Of a stretch of DNA of 64,000 nt, positions 22,517 through 36,439 are shown one piece after another. Source of the DNA: Typha latifolia (Eukaryota > Streptophyta > Magnoliopsida > Poales > Typhaceae); the NCBI GenBank assembly GCA_019914945.1, contig CM034100.1:819209-883208 (forward strand), given 5' to 3'. A model generated the notes under the pieces. The model did not search any database, had not been told where the DNA came from, and saw nothing but the letters and a program-made list of their open reading frames with translations. Position numbers and translations under genes: made by a program. The stretch's first letter is position 1. The number at the start of each line of letters is the position of its first letter.

Positions 22517-25500
22517 TCAATCAGATTTTTTCTTGAGGCTCAATAATGCTCCACCACTGAGACATGTGGCAACAAAACCCAGGGAGACCTCAGTTGGGAT
22601 GTGATAACCTGCCAAAAAGTGATTCCAACAACAGAAATTTTATTTAAAAAAAAACTAAAAATGAATGGAGCATGAAACAAGAGAATGCATGTTTTATGTA
22701 CATAGATCCTCTCAAATGAAACAAGAAAATGGTAGTAATGCAAGTTGACTATAAAACTGTACTATGTTCAGTAGCCGCTCACCAAAAAAGTCCAAGATCA
22801 TCTTTGTCCCTATGAAGCCCAAAACAATGCCAATAGCAGGCTGTAAAAGAATAAAAGGAAAAGAAAGTGTAGAGTAAACATTTCAATATATCATCCATAC
22901 ATAAATATCAAACAACAATGAACTCTGATAGAAAATTTTGTGACCTCATGTAATGAAAGGATTCCACCAAACACATATTGGCTGTCTACCAAGATGTTAT
23001 AATATTCAAGTCCATAAGAAGGAAAAGTATGGAGACCTTAGAGCAGTTAGACAACCAATGTGTTTGATGTTGAAGATCTATCAGAGAAAGGTGCACTTGA
23101 TTGGTCATTACTACATAAAGTAAATTGAAATGCATCACATAGCATGATATTTCATATTGGCAACATTCATATGCAAACAAAACACATATTCATACGACAC
23201 ATGTACACACAATCACAGATAGTATATACACAAGCATAATAGCAGAAGTAAAACATATAAGATATAACTGAATGCCACATCAAGCTTTAGAGTTTGTAAC
23301 TGATTTTACATTTCCGATCATATATCCTTTTGATTATACGTACATAAAGATAATAAGTAACTACAAAAGGTGAAACTACGCACAAGTATGAGGGCAGATA
23401 TAAGAGCAAGTTAATACTCACCTGTAAATACTCCAAGTCAGACATACTTTCAGAAATGAGTACATAAAGTGATCTCAGACCTACACGACCCATTGGGATA
23501 TCATGTCAACCAAGCAGCCTTTACAAGCAATGTATGAATTTATCATTCTAAGTAAAGATTAACAACAGTAAAACTCATGATATATGATATTAAAACTCAA
23601 ATTCTATCATGGATATATTCTCAAATGAGCTAAAACCCTACCTTCTCTTCCATGGGGGCATGCCAGCCAGTGGCCAGCATAGCAAACACCATGACACGGG
23701 TATGGTTAAGTTTCATCTTCCTCCAAATAAACATGTCTACAAATTCCAGACTCAGCAAGACAGAATTCTAATTTCTTTTAATATTTTTAGGCCAGCATTG
23801 GGGGTTATCGTGATAAATCACGTCAGTACGGATATCAACAGTGCATGTGTCTCTGGCCAAATGGCATACAAGGTATGGTAATCTTTAGTTTAGTCCACTG
23901 GGTTTGTTATTATGATGGTCTAGTGATCATCTTCACCCTTCCTGTTTGCACGCAGCAGGAAATATTGCTCAAATGATACTCAGAATAAGCATAGATTAAG
24001 GATCCTAAGATTTCATTGTTTTGTATTCTGTAACTCAAGAAAGATCAAGAAAAATGCAACATCAGTAAATTCCGCAAAGAAAGAATTATCTTATGGCTCC
24101 CATTAGCATAGTCATATCTAGCAATTTGAACATAGCATATGATCTGAAAAACTAATAAGAAAATTCTCAAAAGTTTATGGCCTTTATATCTGACAGTATC
24201 TTAATCCTACCAACTTAATACAGAGCATAATCAACTGGACCACCCAATAGCCTTCATTCCTGAAACTACAAAGAATACTAAAACCTGAAAACCAACTCAC
24301 TACTACTTTGCAAGACCAGAAGATGATAGCTTAATTGCAAAAAGATATCATTATCAAAACCTCTGATGGATTGGCTAGAAACTAAACATAAATGCTGCAG
24401 TTATAAAGCTGTTGAAAAGCATAGAATACCTGAAATTGCAAAAAGATTTGAAGAAAATACAATGAGTGGATCCTTTGTGACACCAAAAACTGCTGGTATT
24501 GAGTCAATCTGCAAGCATAAGAATCATCTCTTTCTCAGAAAATGAGAAGATGAGAAAAAACAAGTCCCACAGATTAGGTGTGGAGTGACCTACAGCAAAA
24601 GCGATATCACTGAGCTCAATAACTGCAACTGTCAGAAGCAAAGGTGTGGCCTGGAGACATATTTCCAACCAAAAATAAGTAACGGTTCATTAACATGATC
24701 TTAAAGTTATTTCCAGTACTTAGAAGGTATGTAATAGATTCTTGAGAGTCTAAAACTGTAAAGCCATTTTGACAGTAATATCTTAACACAGAAAAAAGAA
24801 ATGCATAGCATCATGTAGTCATTCTTATTTAAAATAGTAAGGACTTACTTTCCAGGCACCATCTTGAATTGTTAAGAACCGATCACCATCATAAGAGGCT
24901 GAAATATGAGGGTATTTATGGTGAACATTGATCAGAGTAAATGTCAACGATTTGAAGAAGACATATATACTCAATGGTAATTTCTACATGAACAAAAGGG
25001 CTAATCCACAATGACAGTCATCTGTATAACTATAGCATCTCTCAGAAATTTGATGTTACTTCTTTTTAAAAATGATGAGAGTTAGATTAGTTTCAATAAG
25101 CTTCATTGCTTACACTAAAGAATGCATATCGTTTTTTTCAAAAATCTGATCCCAATCCTGAAACCGATACTTAGAACGTTGCTCTAAACAACTCATTTTA
25201 CTCAATATTCTGAAGAATCCAGACCCATGTTAGATACTACTTTAAGAGAGAAAAGATGCTTCTTTACATGGATAACTCAATGCTATACTTAATGAGCTAG
25301 TCAAGTTTTATCAAGCACATAACTAATATCTATTAAAAGTAATGAATGAAATATTGGAAGTAATAGGTCACCGGTAACAGGAATGAACTTTTGGCATGTT
25401 TTCACAATAAAATTTTCAGCAAGATCAGTTTCTTCGTCTTCAGCAGTAAACAGCTGTCACAGAATGAACAGTTTTAAAATTAGTGAGCAGAAAATTAGGC

Positions 25501-28500
25501 ATTATGTTACTTAAAATTTTATTCGCAGAAGTGGCACATAATAAAATTAAGTACTATACAGAAATATGTGGATCAAAGATGCTTTTAAGACTTAAAAACA
25601 AAAAAATGCAACCTGTATTTATTCAGAACTTCTGAGCCAATAAAATGATCAATAGCTGATGTCTTTACCTAAAAACTGAAAAGAAGAATTCTAATAATTG
25701 TACTATGGAAAGATATGTTCCAGCTTGTTTAGAATGACATGGCAATAGATATGAAGCATATTCTGGAGTAATCATTCATTCATTAACAGCAAATTTTGAC
25801 CTTGTGTTACAACTTCTTTTCTCATTGATGAATTTCTATCAGTCAAGCTTTTCATATTCTTTATTTTAATGAACATTTGCCAACAATAAACATCAAGTAT
25901 AGACAGTGATAATTATCTAACAGAGTAACAAAGAAATTCACCTTGTAAGATGAGAAGAGAAGGATCGAAGCCAGTAACAAGTTCACTGCTTCAAATCTCT
26001 AAAGATAATCACGGAGCATCAGTATTGCAGGTTACTAAAAAAAATCACGTAAAAGCTAGAATGCTAGATCAAAATATGTTTACACGCTAAAAACAAGTAT
26101 TAACCTGAAGAGTAGCTGCCCCTAGTAAGATCATCACTGCACGAAAGACAATTGCTCCAACAATACCATATGTTAGCACGCGGCTCTAAAATTCATTGTG
26201 ACATACATAAACATAAATCCAGAACTAAGTAAAAATTGAATAGGTCACTATCCAGAACTGATCATACCTCATACATCTTCGGTACCTTGAAATACCTAAA
26301 GACTAGAACAAAAACAAAAAGATTGTCTACTGACAAACTCTGTTCCAACAGATATCTGCATCACAATATAACATAAACATAATCAAATATATCACTCTTC
26401 AAGAAATTATAAACTTAATTATGTTGAATGAAGGACTCTATGTAGAACAAAATTCAATAGTCTACGAAAATGACTATACATTGTAGCACATAAAAAATAA
26501 ATATATTTGCAGAAGAACAAAAGAACAATTATGTACCACCAAGTTCTGCATCAGATTCATAATTCAAGAGGCACATGTTAACCGACCAAAGAATATATGG
26601 ACCAAGATCAAGATTTTTGCTTCGTTCAGCATGTCCTGGATGAAGCTTTTATTAACTTAATGATATCTCAAAGCTTCCAGATGAGAGCATTATTTTCTGA
26701 GCCATAATCCTACAATGCTATATAGGAACACTTGTAAAAGTTGTGAAGTACAAATTGTACTATATTTCATATGAGATGTCTTATAATGTATGTATGTATC
26801 TCCATCATTATAGAAATGCCAAATCATGTAAACAAAATTGTAACAGGAAACAAATTTTAATGAAGTTATGGTGTCAAGTTCCTATGGTAATTTTTCCCCT
26901 ACAATAATCTTCTTATCAAAGATCAATTGATTAAGCTTGTGTTGAAGATCACACACAATAAATAGCTAGAAAAATAAATGCTTTTTACTAGTAGTTATTG
27001 TAACTGACGAGAGTAATTCTTTTCCCAGGTTCAATGTGACAAGACATGAATTTCAGGATTGAGGTAGCCATGTCATCATAATATGACTATACGAGGAAGC
27101 TGAGTCCAACTCTGGCAATGTGAATATAATATCAGTCAGAAACTTGCACTGATCATGTTGCACAGAGAAAACAAGCGATGCAAAAGCAGTCCAGTTTCTG
27201 AGAAAAATATCTCCAATGTTTTCCACATTAAATTTCCTGCATACCCTGCAAAATATTCAGATGCCCTTCCTATTCCATCCTTCAAACCCACGGCAATTCC
27301 AAAAGTCACAGCAGCACAAACCTACAAAACAAATAATACACCTGTCCTTGGTTAAAGATGGGTATGGGTATTAAGAAAAATTATCACCATATGATCAATC
27401 TATTAGACATGCAAAACACTCACCCAGAATGCAACAGTTCTAGCAGAAGATGTTCTGTGATTCTCTACGTCCTGTCCACTGCTTAAATTGGGCTCTGACA
27501 TAAGCCTACCATCATCATCTAGTTCATCACGTGACTGAGAATGAGGCGTTCCCAGTGCTTCTGTGGATCCATTTCTAATCTCATCATAATCAAATAGAGA
27601 AGGAGCAGGGCACCAGGATAGTTTATGAATATCTTAAAAAACTATGAGATTGTTGAAATTATATTATAAAAATCTTCAAAAAAGTGAAGAATTTAGCAGT
27701 TAAACTGATACTGTGTTCAAGTTAAATAAAAATTATAGTCAATAATATCCTCAGAAAATAGAAGAGCCAAGAAATTTGAATTAAGCAAGAAGAGTAGAAG
27801 TTACAAGTTTGCATAGAATCAAGAAAAAAATTGAAAACACAATCCGTACTAATTCCCAGTGTGATGTTGTCCTGCAAGACTTCTTAAGATCTTACACATG
27901 CTCAGAGTTAATTTCCTCACTAGGACATCAAAGGGAAAGTTTTGAAAGAAGAAAAAGAATTACTGCTCATAGTTAGTGAATATTGTAGTTCACAGTGCAT
28001 ACTGATGCGATGGCTTTGATTTGCTATTAGGTAACGCCACTCACCTTGAATCCAACCTGAACCCTAATACTTGTTTAATTTTTGTGATAAACACTACCTA
28101 CAATCCATTACCTCTGGATCCTATTCCAAAAGTATCGGTAATCAGGTGTGGTTTTTGGAATCCGAACCTGATAAATTGCTTGGATACCAGTGATTGATAG
28201 GTCATTTGGGTCCATTGCTGACAATAGTAAATGTTTGTAAAAACAAGATTCACTATTTGAATTTTGAATGATCAAAATTATTCCACTGGGTTTTTACACG
28301 ATCTCTACAAATCTTCTAAGAGCTCAGTAGTGCTCTGAAACTTCTATAGTACTTCAAATATTTGCAAATTCCCTAATCCTCATCATTGTCATAGTCAATT
28401 ATTTAAGTCCTCATCATCCTTGACGGCCTGGCATCAGAAATGCAGTTGTCAAAATAGGAACAAAAGATGAACCCTTCAACATGGATTCTTCCAAGTAGGG

Positions 28501-29124
28501 GAACAGAAATCACAAAATTTCTGCATTTGGTTCATCTTGCCTCTCCATAAGGTGCAGGTTAAGTAGGGCAATCAAATGATGTACACACGACCTGACTAAA
28601 AGGTTTCTCCACTAAATTGCATATATTGCACCTTCGTTACAAATCCATGAACTTTGGAAATGAATTTTGTCAATATGTAGCAACCGTTCCCTGGATAGTT
28701 TACCAGTTCTGATATCCCAAATCCTAAACTGTCAAATTTAAGAAATGGAAGGAAAAAAAAAGGATCACCAGAAATAAAGAATTCTTGCATGCCTAACAAT
28801 GAAACGGATCGCAACTAATCTCACCCTTAGCTGAGATGTCTTCTTGCTCGGTTCCTTTGGCGCGCCACACCCGAAAGAAATCCCGGCGGCAACGATCTCT
28901 TCTAACTGAATTCTCAATCAAGAAAAGGGATAGAATATAGAATCAAACATAGGAAGAAGATATTATGAGAACTCTTGGCAGAGGGGCCTACCTGTGGAGA
29001 AGGACGAGGAGGCATGTCGAGAGGAGAGCGATGCGGTGAGAAGAGGACGAGCCCCAAGAGGTTTGCGAGCAAAGCCAAAAGGGATTTGAAGGCTTGGGTG
29101 GCGGATTGGCGAGGCTAATGCCAT
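22517..29124 (-). CDS. TERC: Thylakoid membrane protein TerC, chloroplastic
   Basis: Plastid integral membrane protein of the TerC family. In Arabidopsis it is needed for insertion of thylakoid membrane proteins and for thylakoid formation; bacterial relatives handle tellurite and metal ions. Fourteen exons give about 400 residues. The ATG at 29124 was chosen because it starts a Ser/Arg-rich transit peptide (MALASPIRHPSLQ...). Exons 1-5 are 29124-28992, 28905-28825, 27632-27424, 27321-27245 and 26355-26268. The TerC core includes EYFAGYLLEQSLSVDNLFVF, then SRVLTYGIVGA and FRAVMILLGA. Next come VAVIELSDIAFAIDSIPAV with the two conserved acidic residues, NLFAISGLRSLY and a final membrane segment with IPTEVSLG before the stop at 22517. 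About seven to eight membrane segments are visible. The gene is divergent from MOS11 across 288 bp. Confidence 0.94.
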
Positions 29125-29412
29125 CGCTGGAACTGGAAGGGGGGAAGAAGGATAGGGAAATGGGCGGGGGCGGGTATGGTATGTTAATATGTTATCCTTA
29201 TGTCGTCACCGACTTCACCCGTTCTTTTAATATGTTAAATATTATTATTATCTTTAGGGACATTATAGAGTTCTCGTAGCATTGATGATGAAAAGTAGAG
29301 GATCGTATTGGGCGGTAAACCTGTGAAGTTGTTTCATGAGTCGGCCTTGTTTTGGATCACCTCCCGGCTCCCGACCTTCGTTCGCTTCTCTCCTCTTCCA
29401 GAGCTATCCCCA
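29125..29412. promoter_or_regulatory. Compact bidirectional promoter region, TerC / MOS11
   Basis: Only 288 bp separate the divergent start codons of TerC (minus) and the MOS11-like gene (plus), so both 5' UTRs and promoters must overlap here. The minus half contains a G-rich patch. The plus half reads open upstream of the MOS11 ATG without an in-frame stop, so an N-terminal extension cannot be excluded. No TATA box is evident. Confidence 0.6.
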
Positions 29413-31541
29413 ATGGAGTCTCAGAAACCCCAGCTAGATCCCCAAACCAAAACCCTAGACTCGCCTTCGCCGGTGGTGACTTCGTCCGGAAATCCTCCTC
29501 CCTCAACGCTCATCCAAAACCCTAATCCTTCTCCCGCTGCGAGCTTACCCAAGCAACAACCGGACCACGCCGTCGTGGAATCTCACGAGGAAGGAGAAAA
29601 TCCAGGAGAGCAGAAGGGGGCAAAGACGGCGCCAGCCTCGGCGGAGGCGACAGGGGCCGATTCCGATCTACAGAAGAAGCTTCGCCGAGCCGAGAGGTTT
29701 GGAGTCGCGGTGATGCTGTCCGAGGAGGAGAAGCGTAACACTCGTGCTGAAAGGTTGGTGGTGGTGCTCTTTACTTTACTAGATTAGGCCTGGAGAAAAA
29801 GAATGCTGCTTTACTTTACTAGATCAAGCATGTCAAAAATTATGCGTGCTACTTGATTCTTAGGTTATACGAGCTTGAACGGGAGAGAGGACCGTGAAAT
29901 TAGGAGTCTTTCGTGTTTACAGTGAGGAATTGATGGTAGAGAATAGTTTTCTTTTGGTTAAATCATTTGCTCAAAGTTTAACTTTGATTAGTCGGTCGGC
30001 AATGTGTGAGTTGACGGAACCAATTTGCCAAGAGAATATTCCAACATACTAAGAAATGGGAAAGTAGAAATGTCATGTAATTTTGAGAGTCCGGAGAGAA
30101 GAAGATTGCGCATTTGAATAAAAGGAAGTTTGCTGTTGCATCAGTAGGGAACTTTTATAGGTTTTAACATCTTCTTAAAATGGATTACTGTGTGAATATC
30201 ACTTCCTTTTGATATCATAGTATTATAGTTAACCCTTTTGTTTTGCTGAAAAGTTTGACTTGAGGGTTCTCTTGCTTGATATTGTCAAATACTTTCTCAA
30301 GTGAATGGTATGGGTGGTTGTAATTGTTCGATGGAAATATGATGAACCCAAGAAATAACACTACTTAGCATTGGAAAGATATGAGCATTTGAAGGCAAAT
30401 GGTGCTTGTGATTACTACCGCATGAAATTCAGAGGAACTTTTTAATTGCAGACACTGAAATAGTTCACAGTTGCAGGAGGACAATCTTATGGGCTTTCTG
30501 ATGTGAGATAGTTTTTTAGGTAGTTAATCATGGGGAAGCATACAGAGGAGTTGATCTACTCTCTAGAAATGCTTGTGGTATGATTGTTTATTGGAGGGAA
30601 GTAAAATTTATGATATATGATTAGCAAGAAGAGCTTTGGAAGGACCTGTAGAAGTCAAAGCTTGGATGCCAGTTCATGATGCTCTCTGAATGGTGCTAGT
30701 TATTTGGTATGGAGATGCTATTGAGGATCATCCCACAAAAATCTTGATGTTGTCCATATATATATATGGATACGATGGTGTCATAAGAGAAGTGCATCTT
30801 GATATTTTCCATATCTTGATATCGCACATACTTTTGTTGCTGATGATGACCAGAGAAACACTTTTGACAATATTTCCTTTTATTTTGTCTCTTCCGTGTG
30901 AACTTTATCTTACATGTAGGTTTGGGACTGGAAGCACATTGCCTCAAACAGCAGGTACAGGACAATTAGAGGAACAGAAGAGAAAGGCCCGTGCTGAGAG
31001 GTTTTATTTTGCTCCACTCTAGCACCAAGTTGACTCCAATTTATGCCAATCACTAACTTGCGTCAACCTCATCTTGTTTCTTCATTTCTCAGATTTGGGC
31101 TTACTATTCACCTTCCACCTGATGAAGAGACCAAGAAAAAGGCTCGGTTAGAAAGATTTGCCATCAGTCCTAAGATAGATAGTTCCGAAGAGGAGAAAAA
31201 AAAGGCACGAGCAATCAGGTGATGCCCAGATATTGCATTGTAATTCCTTTTCCTAGAGCCCCAAGTTCATTTTTTGGCAGCGACTGCTGGTCATTCTAAC
31301 ACCAGCACTTACAGTTAATAAGTGATCAAAGTATCAAAGTTGCTCATTCCATTTGTAGGTTTGCGCAGACGTCTGGTGCTTCATCGCAAGAAAATGTCAA
31401 AGACAACTCTGAACTGGTAAGTTCACAATTAATAAGTAAATGCAAGGATCGCAGCTGTTTTTTGGGCTCTGACTATCCTGTCGTTTCTTCTTTGTTCTTG
31501 GTTTGATCTAGAAGACAGCGACTGTTGGTAGCAGTGGATAA
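29413..31541 (+). CDS. MOS11: MOS11-like (CIP29/Tho1 type) mRNA-export factor
   Basis: Small nuclear protein related to human CIP29/SARNP. Arabidopsis MODIFIER OF SNC1 11 promotes mRNA export and plant immunity with the TREX machinery. Five exons, 29413-29753, 30920-31000, 31093-31218, 31359-31416 and 31512-31541, give 211 residues. The N-terminal ~90 residues are a disordered Pro/Ser/Gln-rich segment. The core has four repeated basic modules of the form (K)x[33 protein letters not shown] and ARLERFAI, with a variant ARAIRFA at the end. Introns 1 and 2 interrupt the RAER|F motif and intron 3 interrupts AIR|F, all after the same codon position (phase 2), suggesting the modules arose by exon duplication. 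The start at 29413 is the first ATG of the frame. The call rests on the module pattern and size. Confidence 0.85.
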
Positions 31542-32933
31542 TGAAACGTGGATTCTGTTTATTGAGGTTAGATTATAAACATTCCCCAACTCTCGTGCAG
31601 TGACAATTCTCAGTTTTGCAGCCATATATGTCATCACCTTTGCTTTCTCATCTGAAAGTTGTGCCTGAATTCCCTGTGCGCACTTTTGTTTGGCAGCTAT
31701 CTCTTTTGTGGCTACTGAAGCTCATGTTAGCTATCGGCAAGCACATGGGAGTGAGACACCTTGAAGCTCAATGTTGGCATTCGTAGACCAAAGTAATGAC
31801 TGCAATGGGTACTTCTGCTGGGACCATTGCCAATGACATGTAGGATTAGAGAGACCTGCTGGTTGAACTGGCTGCAGTTTTTCTTATATTTGTTATTGTG
31901 AGAAATGGTAGAAAGCCCTAAACTTGCTGCAGAATTTGTTATCAACGCAGAGGGGCTAATTTTGATATGTTTTTCATCGAACTGATGTTCCATTTCTTTG
32001 GGTTTGTAGTCTGGTTGTCAAATATAAGTTTATCTTTCCTGCAGTACGATATCCTTTTACCAATTGAGCTGTAGCATCTTGTACATCTCAGTGCAGATGC
32101 TGCACAAAAAAGCTTAGAAATTGGACGACAAGTACATGGATGGGCTCTTTTGAGTTTTGAGACCCTTAAAAGAGGAAGTCTCTTGGTTGTAGTGCCATCA
32201 TTTTGTGATGAAGTTGTCCCCGTTGGGTTAAGCATTTAACTACGCCACATCTTTTGGCAGCACAGCCTCTGGTGTCAGGATTAGCTGCGATTGAGTTTCT
32301 CTGTTTTCTTCTTTTGTTTTGGGAATTTAATCTTAAACTGCTGAATGATTTTGCTGCCAATCAACCGTTGCCAGCATGATCCCAAGAAATTCATGCAGAG
32401 ATCTGCTCCCAGTATTTGCTGAAATACTATGTTATCAGATCACTCCAGGAATAAATAAAAAGATGAACAGTTTACATACAAACAGTGAAGCCAATTTTGA
32501 TGTAACAGTTTACATACAAGGCAGATTAGAAAACTTATACAATGGTAAGTGATGTGAAGTTAAATGGTCTCAAAATTGGGACTCTTTACAAGATTCCTGT
32601 TGAATCTGTACTGCACCAGTAAGAAAGAAAGTCTGAGTCTTGTATAGTCTTTACACTCGAGAATACTAGCATAAACATCTCCTGATGAGTAGAATTGGAA
32701 CTTGGAAGATGAGCACATTAACACTGGAAAAACATGTATACAAAGAGCAATATGAGAGAGCTCATGAGCTCGCTGCTCATGATCCATCTTAATTAATTTG
32801 GATACTTGCTCCTCAAGCAAAAAAGTGAATCAGTCTTCTGATACAAAGAGCTTTGGATGGCGGAAGAAGCGTAGTCCATGTAAAGATATTCCACTTCCAA
32901 GAATAGAAGGCCTCCGAAGAAGCTTTGAGAACC
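31542..32933. other. Tail-to-tail spacer between MOS11 and PP2C genes
   Basis: About 1.4 kb holding the two 3' UTRs. The ORFs in this stretch are short and lack family features. No further gene seen. Confidence 0.6.
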
Positions 32934-35500
32934 TCATGACTGGCGTGCCACCGGATACCCACTTCCTCTCAGGGAAAGCACAGGACTATGGCAGTGGCTG
33001 GTACTCATTAAGGTTGAGTCGAGAAATAGAACGATGACTGTTATATCATCATGAAAATGTCTCCTGATCCCACGCTCAATCTTTTTTAGGTCAGAGTACC
33101 TCATTTCTCTTTTCTTTGCTGCCTCTTTCAATGCAATTTTTACAAGTTTCCTTGCAATTCCCTGTATGAGTACGATACTTTCAGTCATGAATCCGGATAG
33201 AATTGTTTTCTATAATAATACATTCGGCATATCATTACGCATGATAGACAGAATGGGACTAAGCTAAATAAAAATCTCTATTTGGGTGATGCAAGGTCAC
33301 TTTTGGGGAAGCATCTGCATAATTTACTAATACAATTCAGGGCTACTTGCACATAAAGATTGCCCTGAATATTCAAGCAGGTCAGTTTCTGTGAAGACTC
33401 CACTGTGAGTATGCCAACAATTTTATCTTCATGAATAACTCTAGCAACCAGATAATTTTTCATATATAACTCTGACCAACAAGAGAAAACAAAGGAAACC
33501 GAGCTAACAAACATCTGTGCTGCAACATAATATTCGTATGCTGATATAACAAAAATAATGCTCCGCTCTCGGGAACAGTTATCTGAGAGTAGTCACTGGA
33601 GCAAATTATTAGAATATAACCTACTTATAGAGTAACTCACAGAAGCTTCATTAAGTTGTATATGAGTGCAAAGTAAGATAGGTATAGGTACAAGAAAGAT
33701 ACTTTGACCAAACAGATAACAGAATCTATAACTTACATTTCGAGGTGAGCAGTGAACTATATCTACGGCCTCTTGATTGCTCATGTGTTCCCATAGGCCA
33801 TCTGACGCAAAAATTAGAAATTGATCCTCTTGACTGAGTTTATGTGTTCCTACTGATGGTTCAGGACTAAGAATTGACTTGTGAAAAGGCTCAGGAAGCC
33901 GAAACCTCGCTAACAGAGGTTCACAGTTAAATTCTGCATCCTTTAGATATGCATCTCCAATAGATCTGGAAACCTGCACAAACAAGTTGAATAGAAAAGC
34001 ATAAACATAATTCACATAAGAGGTCTCCAACACCATAGGATCCAATTGAGGTATGGAAAAGAACTAAAAGAAATGAGCTGGTCATATTTCGTTGGAAGTT
34101 GGAATTACTCATATATTAAAAGAAGAGTTATAAGTAAAAGGTAACCAACTTTGTCTACTAGTATAATTAAATTCCATATCTGGAAGTATACAGGAACACC
34201 ATCTAGAGACAATATCAATATTCAGTAAATGATCAGAAGAATTTGGCAAAATTAATTACCTGTATAATGCCCTTCACACGCCAGACCTTATTTTTTAGAA
34301 CCACAATTCGAGAATCATCTGGGTGCAGCGATCGCAGTTCTTCTCTCACAGACTCAATGCTTGCATTGTGCTCTGATGACATTTGCAGAGCCATAACTTC
34401 CCTAATACCTTTCTTTATTCTTCCCAGCACAGCACGAGAATCACCAACATTAGCGACATAAAGAATCCCACTGCAGATAATGCCAGCCAAACAACATGAG
34501 CCAACAGAGGCAATCTGGGGTTTACTGGCCCATTTCTTTCTCACAAGAGAGAGGAAGCCCTCTTCTGTGGTGGAGTATGCTTTGCGAATTACATCCACTG
34601 ACACGCCTTGCTGTTCTGTAGCAAATTCTGCAATGTATATTCAACTATTATTACAAGATATTGCATGTTTCCAAAAAGTACGACCATGCAAATGCAGACT
34701 AATGTATGTAAATACTCAAAAGTATCTGAGGAAGAGAATATATGTACAAGTATTTCAGGTCATGCTGCACACCTGAAATCCTTAATTAGATGAATGTTCT
34801 TATATTCTCTGGTAAGGAAACAACAAATCGGAAGAAATTCCAACACATGATTATAGAGTCGAAGAACATAGAGAATCAATAGAGCATGACCAAAAATATA
34901 CCAATCAAACAACCTGGAGCAAGAGCCGCAACTGAGATTTTAAAGTAATGTCGCAAGTTATGTACCTTCTGCTACGTGGGTGCATAACTGATAACACAAA
35001 GGTTTGGCCTTGCTGCATTTACACAGACCAAACATAAAAATCACTTCCAACATTTTCCAAAAACTAACAATCTAAATTATAATTAAGCATACTTTCAACT
35101 TTTCAGTGAATCCCACCCACAACGAAAGTAATTTTTTCAAGGACTACTGCGCAGAAGAAGATTTACCAACAACAAGAAAGCAAACTAGATTTAAAACAGA
35201 TAAAGACATACTTTTTAGGTGCCGGAAAAGATTGTCGGCAATAAACCGCGAGGTCTCAGGTCCTCCGTGCCCATCGTAGATGCCGACGAACGTGCCATGA
35301 GGCGGCGCCGACTCGTGTGAGCTCAGCGGCCCCGATTCGATCTGGCTGCTATCTTCCAACAAGTTATTCGCCTGCACCACAGCCATAGAGAACTCGCCAC
35401 AAGCGTGGTTGCCAAGATCCTTGTACCATAGGAGCCCATCAACCCTACCGCCGCCGCCAACTTCTCCCCGGTCTTTATTCAAAGACTTCCAACACCTCAT
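32934..35500 (-). CDS. Protein phosphatase 2C (probably plant clade D)
   Basis: Mn/Mg-dependent Ser/Thr phosphatase. Clade D members dephosphorylate plasma-membrane H+-ATPases and are inhibited by SAUR proteins; placement in clade D is my inference from overall resemblance. Four exons, 35500-35212, 34627-34260, 33973-33737 and 33161-32934, give 373 residues. The start MRCWKSL at 35500 is the first ATG of the frame. Catalytic motifs are intact: GIYDGHGG (metal-binding Asp and Gly), [44 protein letters not shown] and [13 protein letters not shown] basic helix ([17 protein letters not shown]) precedes the last motif. The C-terminal tail of about 25 Ser-rich residues is beyond the domain. No membrane segment or transit peptide is seen. 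The gene is divergent from the nitrilase-like gene. Confidence 0.93.
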
Positions 35501-36439
35501 TGAAACAACCGCAAGATCGAAGATGGACAATTCTAGTTCGAGTTTTCTCTAGGTTTCAGATCGGATTGCAGCTAAAAGGACGAAAAGATCAAATCTTAGA
35601 GGGAAACAAGATTGGGCTATGATCTAGGTATGCTCGACGGAGATCATGGAAGGTTTCCGGCTTCGAAGAAGAAAGGAGGGAGTTTGACGGATTTATGTGA
35701 CCGTGCGCTGGATTCGGCCGCGGGATTTGCCGAGGACCAATTTGGATTGGTGGAGGAAAATGAGAGGGAGAGAGATTACTTGGAAATTGGGAAAGGTGGA
35801 TTCCTTTATTTGGGCTTGGTTACCTTGGTATCTAATATATTAATCGGACCTCTTTTACTGGATCTCTTGAATCATGCCGGAGTCCATCAATGTTAGATTC
35901 TGGCTGAAGAGATCCCCAACTTTCAATCCTCTGGCACATCGGACTCCACTCTCGATTTGCGAAGTCTAAGTCAGCCCGATTTGCTTCACACGTGGCTCTC
36001 GTTGAATAAAGACAAAGTAAAGACAAAAAAAAAACAACCGACTTAATCTTTTCCGAAAGTTAATTTGGTCGTCCGTAGCTGTGTTTATCCCCTCCATAAA
36101 CATTAATAAATTTTTTATTAAAATATTATATGCTTATAATTTGAATCTACTGTGGTTTACTTCTTATAATGGTTGTCCCCAACTAATCCATCTATATATT
36201 AGAGCCTCCTTTTCGAGTGATTTATATGCGTGCTTATCATCTATTAAATTAAAAAAAAAAGAATTTTCATAATTTTCCAAATGCTTATTCTTTGGGGGAA
36301 ATTATTAATCCCTGTTTATTAACCAATAAATTCTGAATTAGAGGGGTTTTATATTTTGTGAAAGTAATCTACTACCTCAACAAATCCCCCTCCTATCCTA
36401 TGATATAAAAGGCGTCATTTTTACTGTACTCTTCTTCCC
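35501..36439. promoter_or_regulatory. Divergent promoter region, PP2C / nitrilase-like gene
   Basis: 939 bp between divergent start codons. The PP2C side is a moderately GC-rich leader. The middle is AT-rich with poly(A/T) runs. A TGATATAAAAGGCG stretch at about 36400-36413 is a plausible TATA box, about 35 bp upstream of the nitrilase-like ATG, which would imply a very short leader. A minus-complementary ORF on the plus strand (35612-35896) has no family resemblance and is not called. Confidence 0.5.

Noticed and set aside
35612..35896. 94-codon plus-strand ORF in the PP2C promoter
   Set aside because: No family resemblance, and it is antisense to the PP2C leader; more likely chance in a GC-rich stretch.
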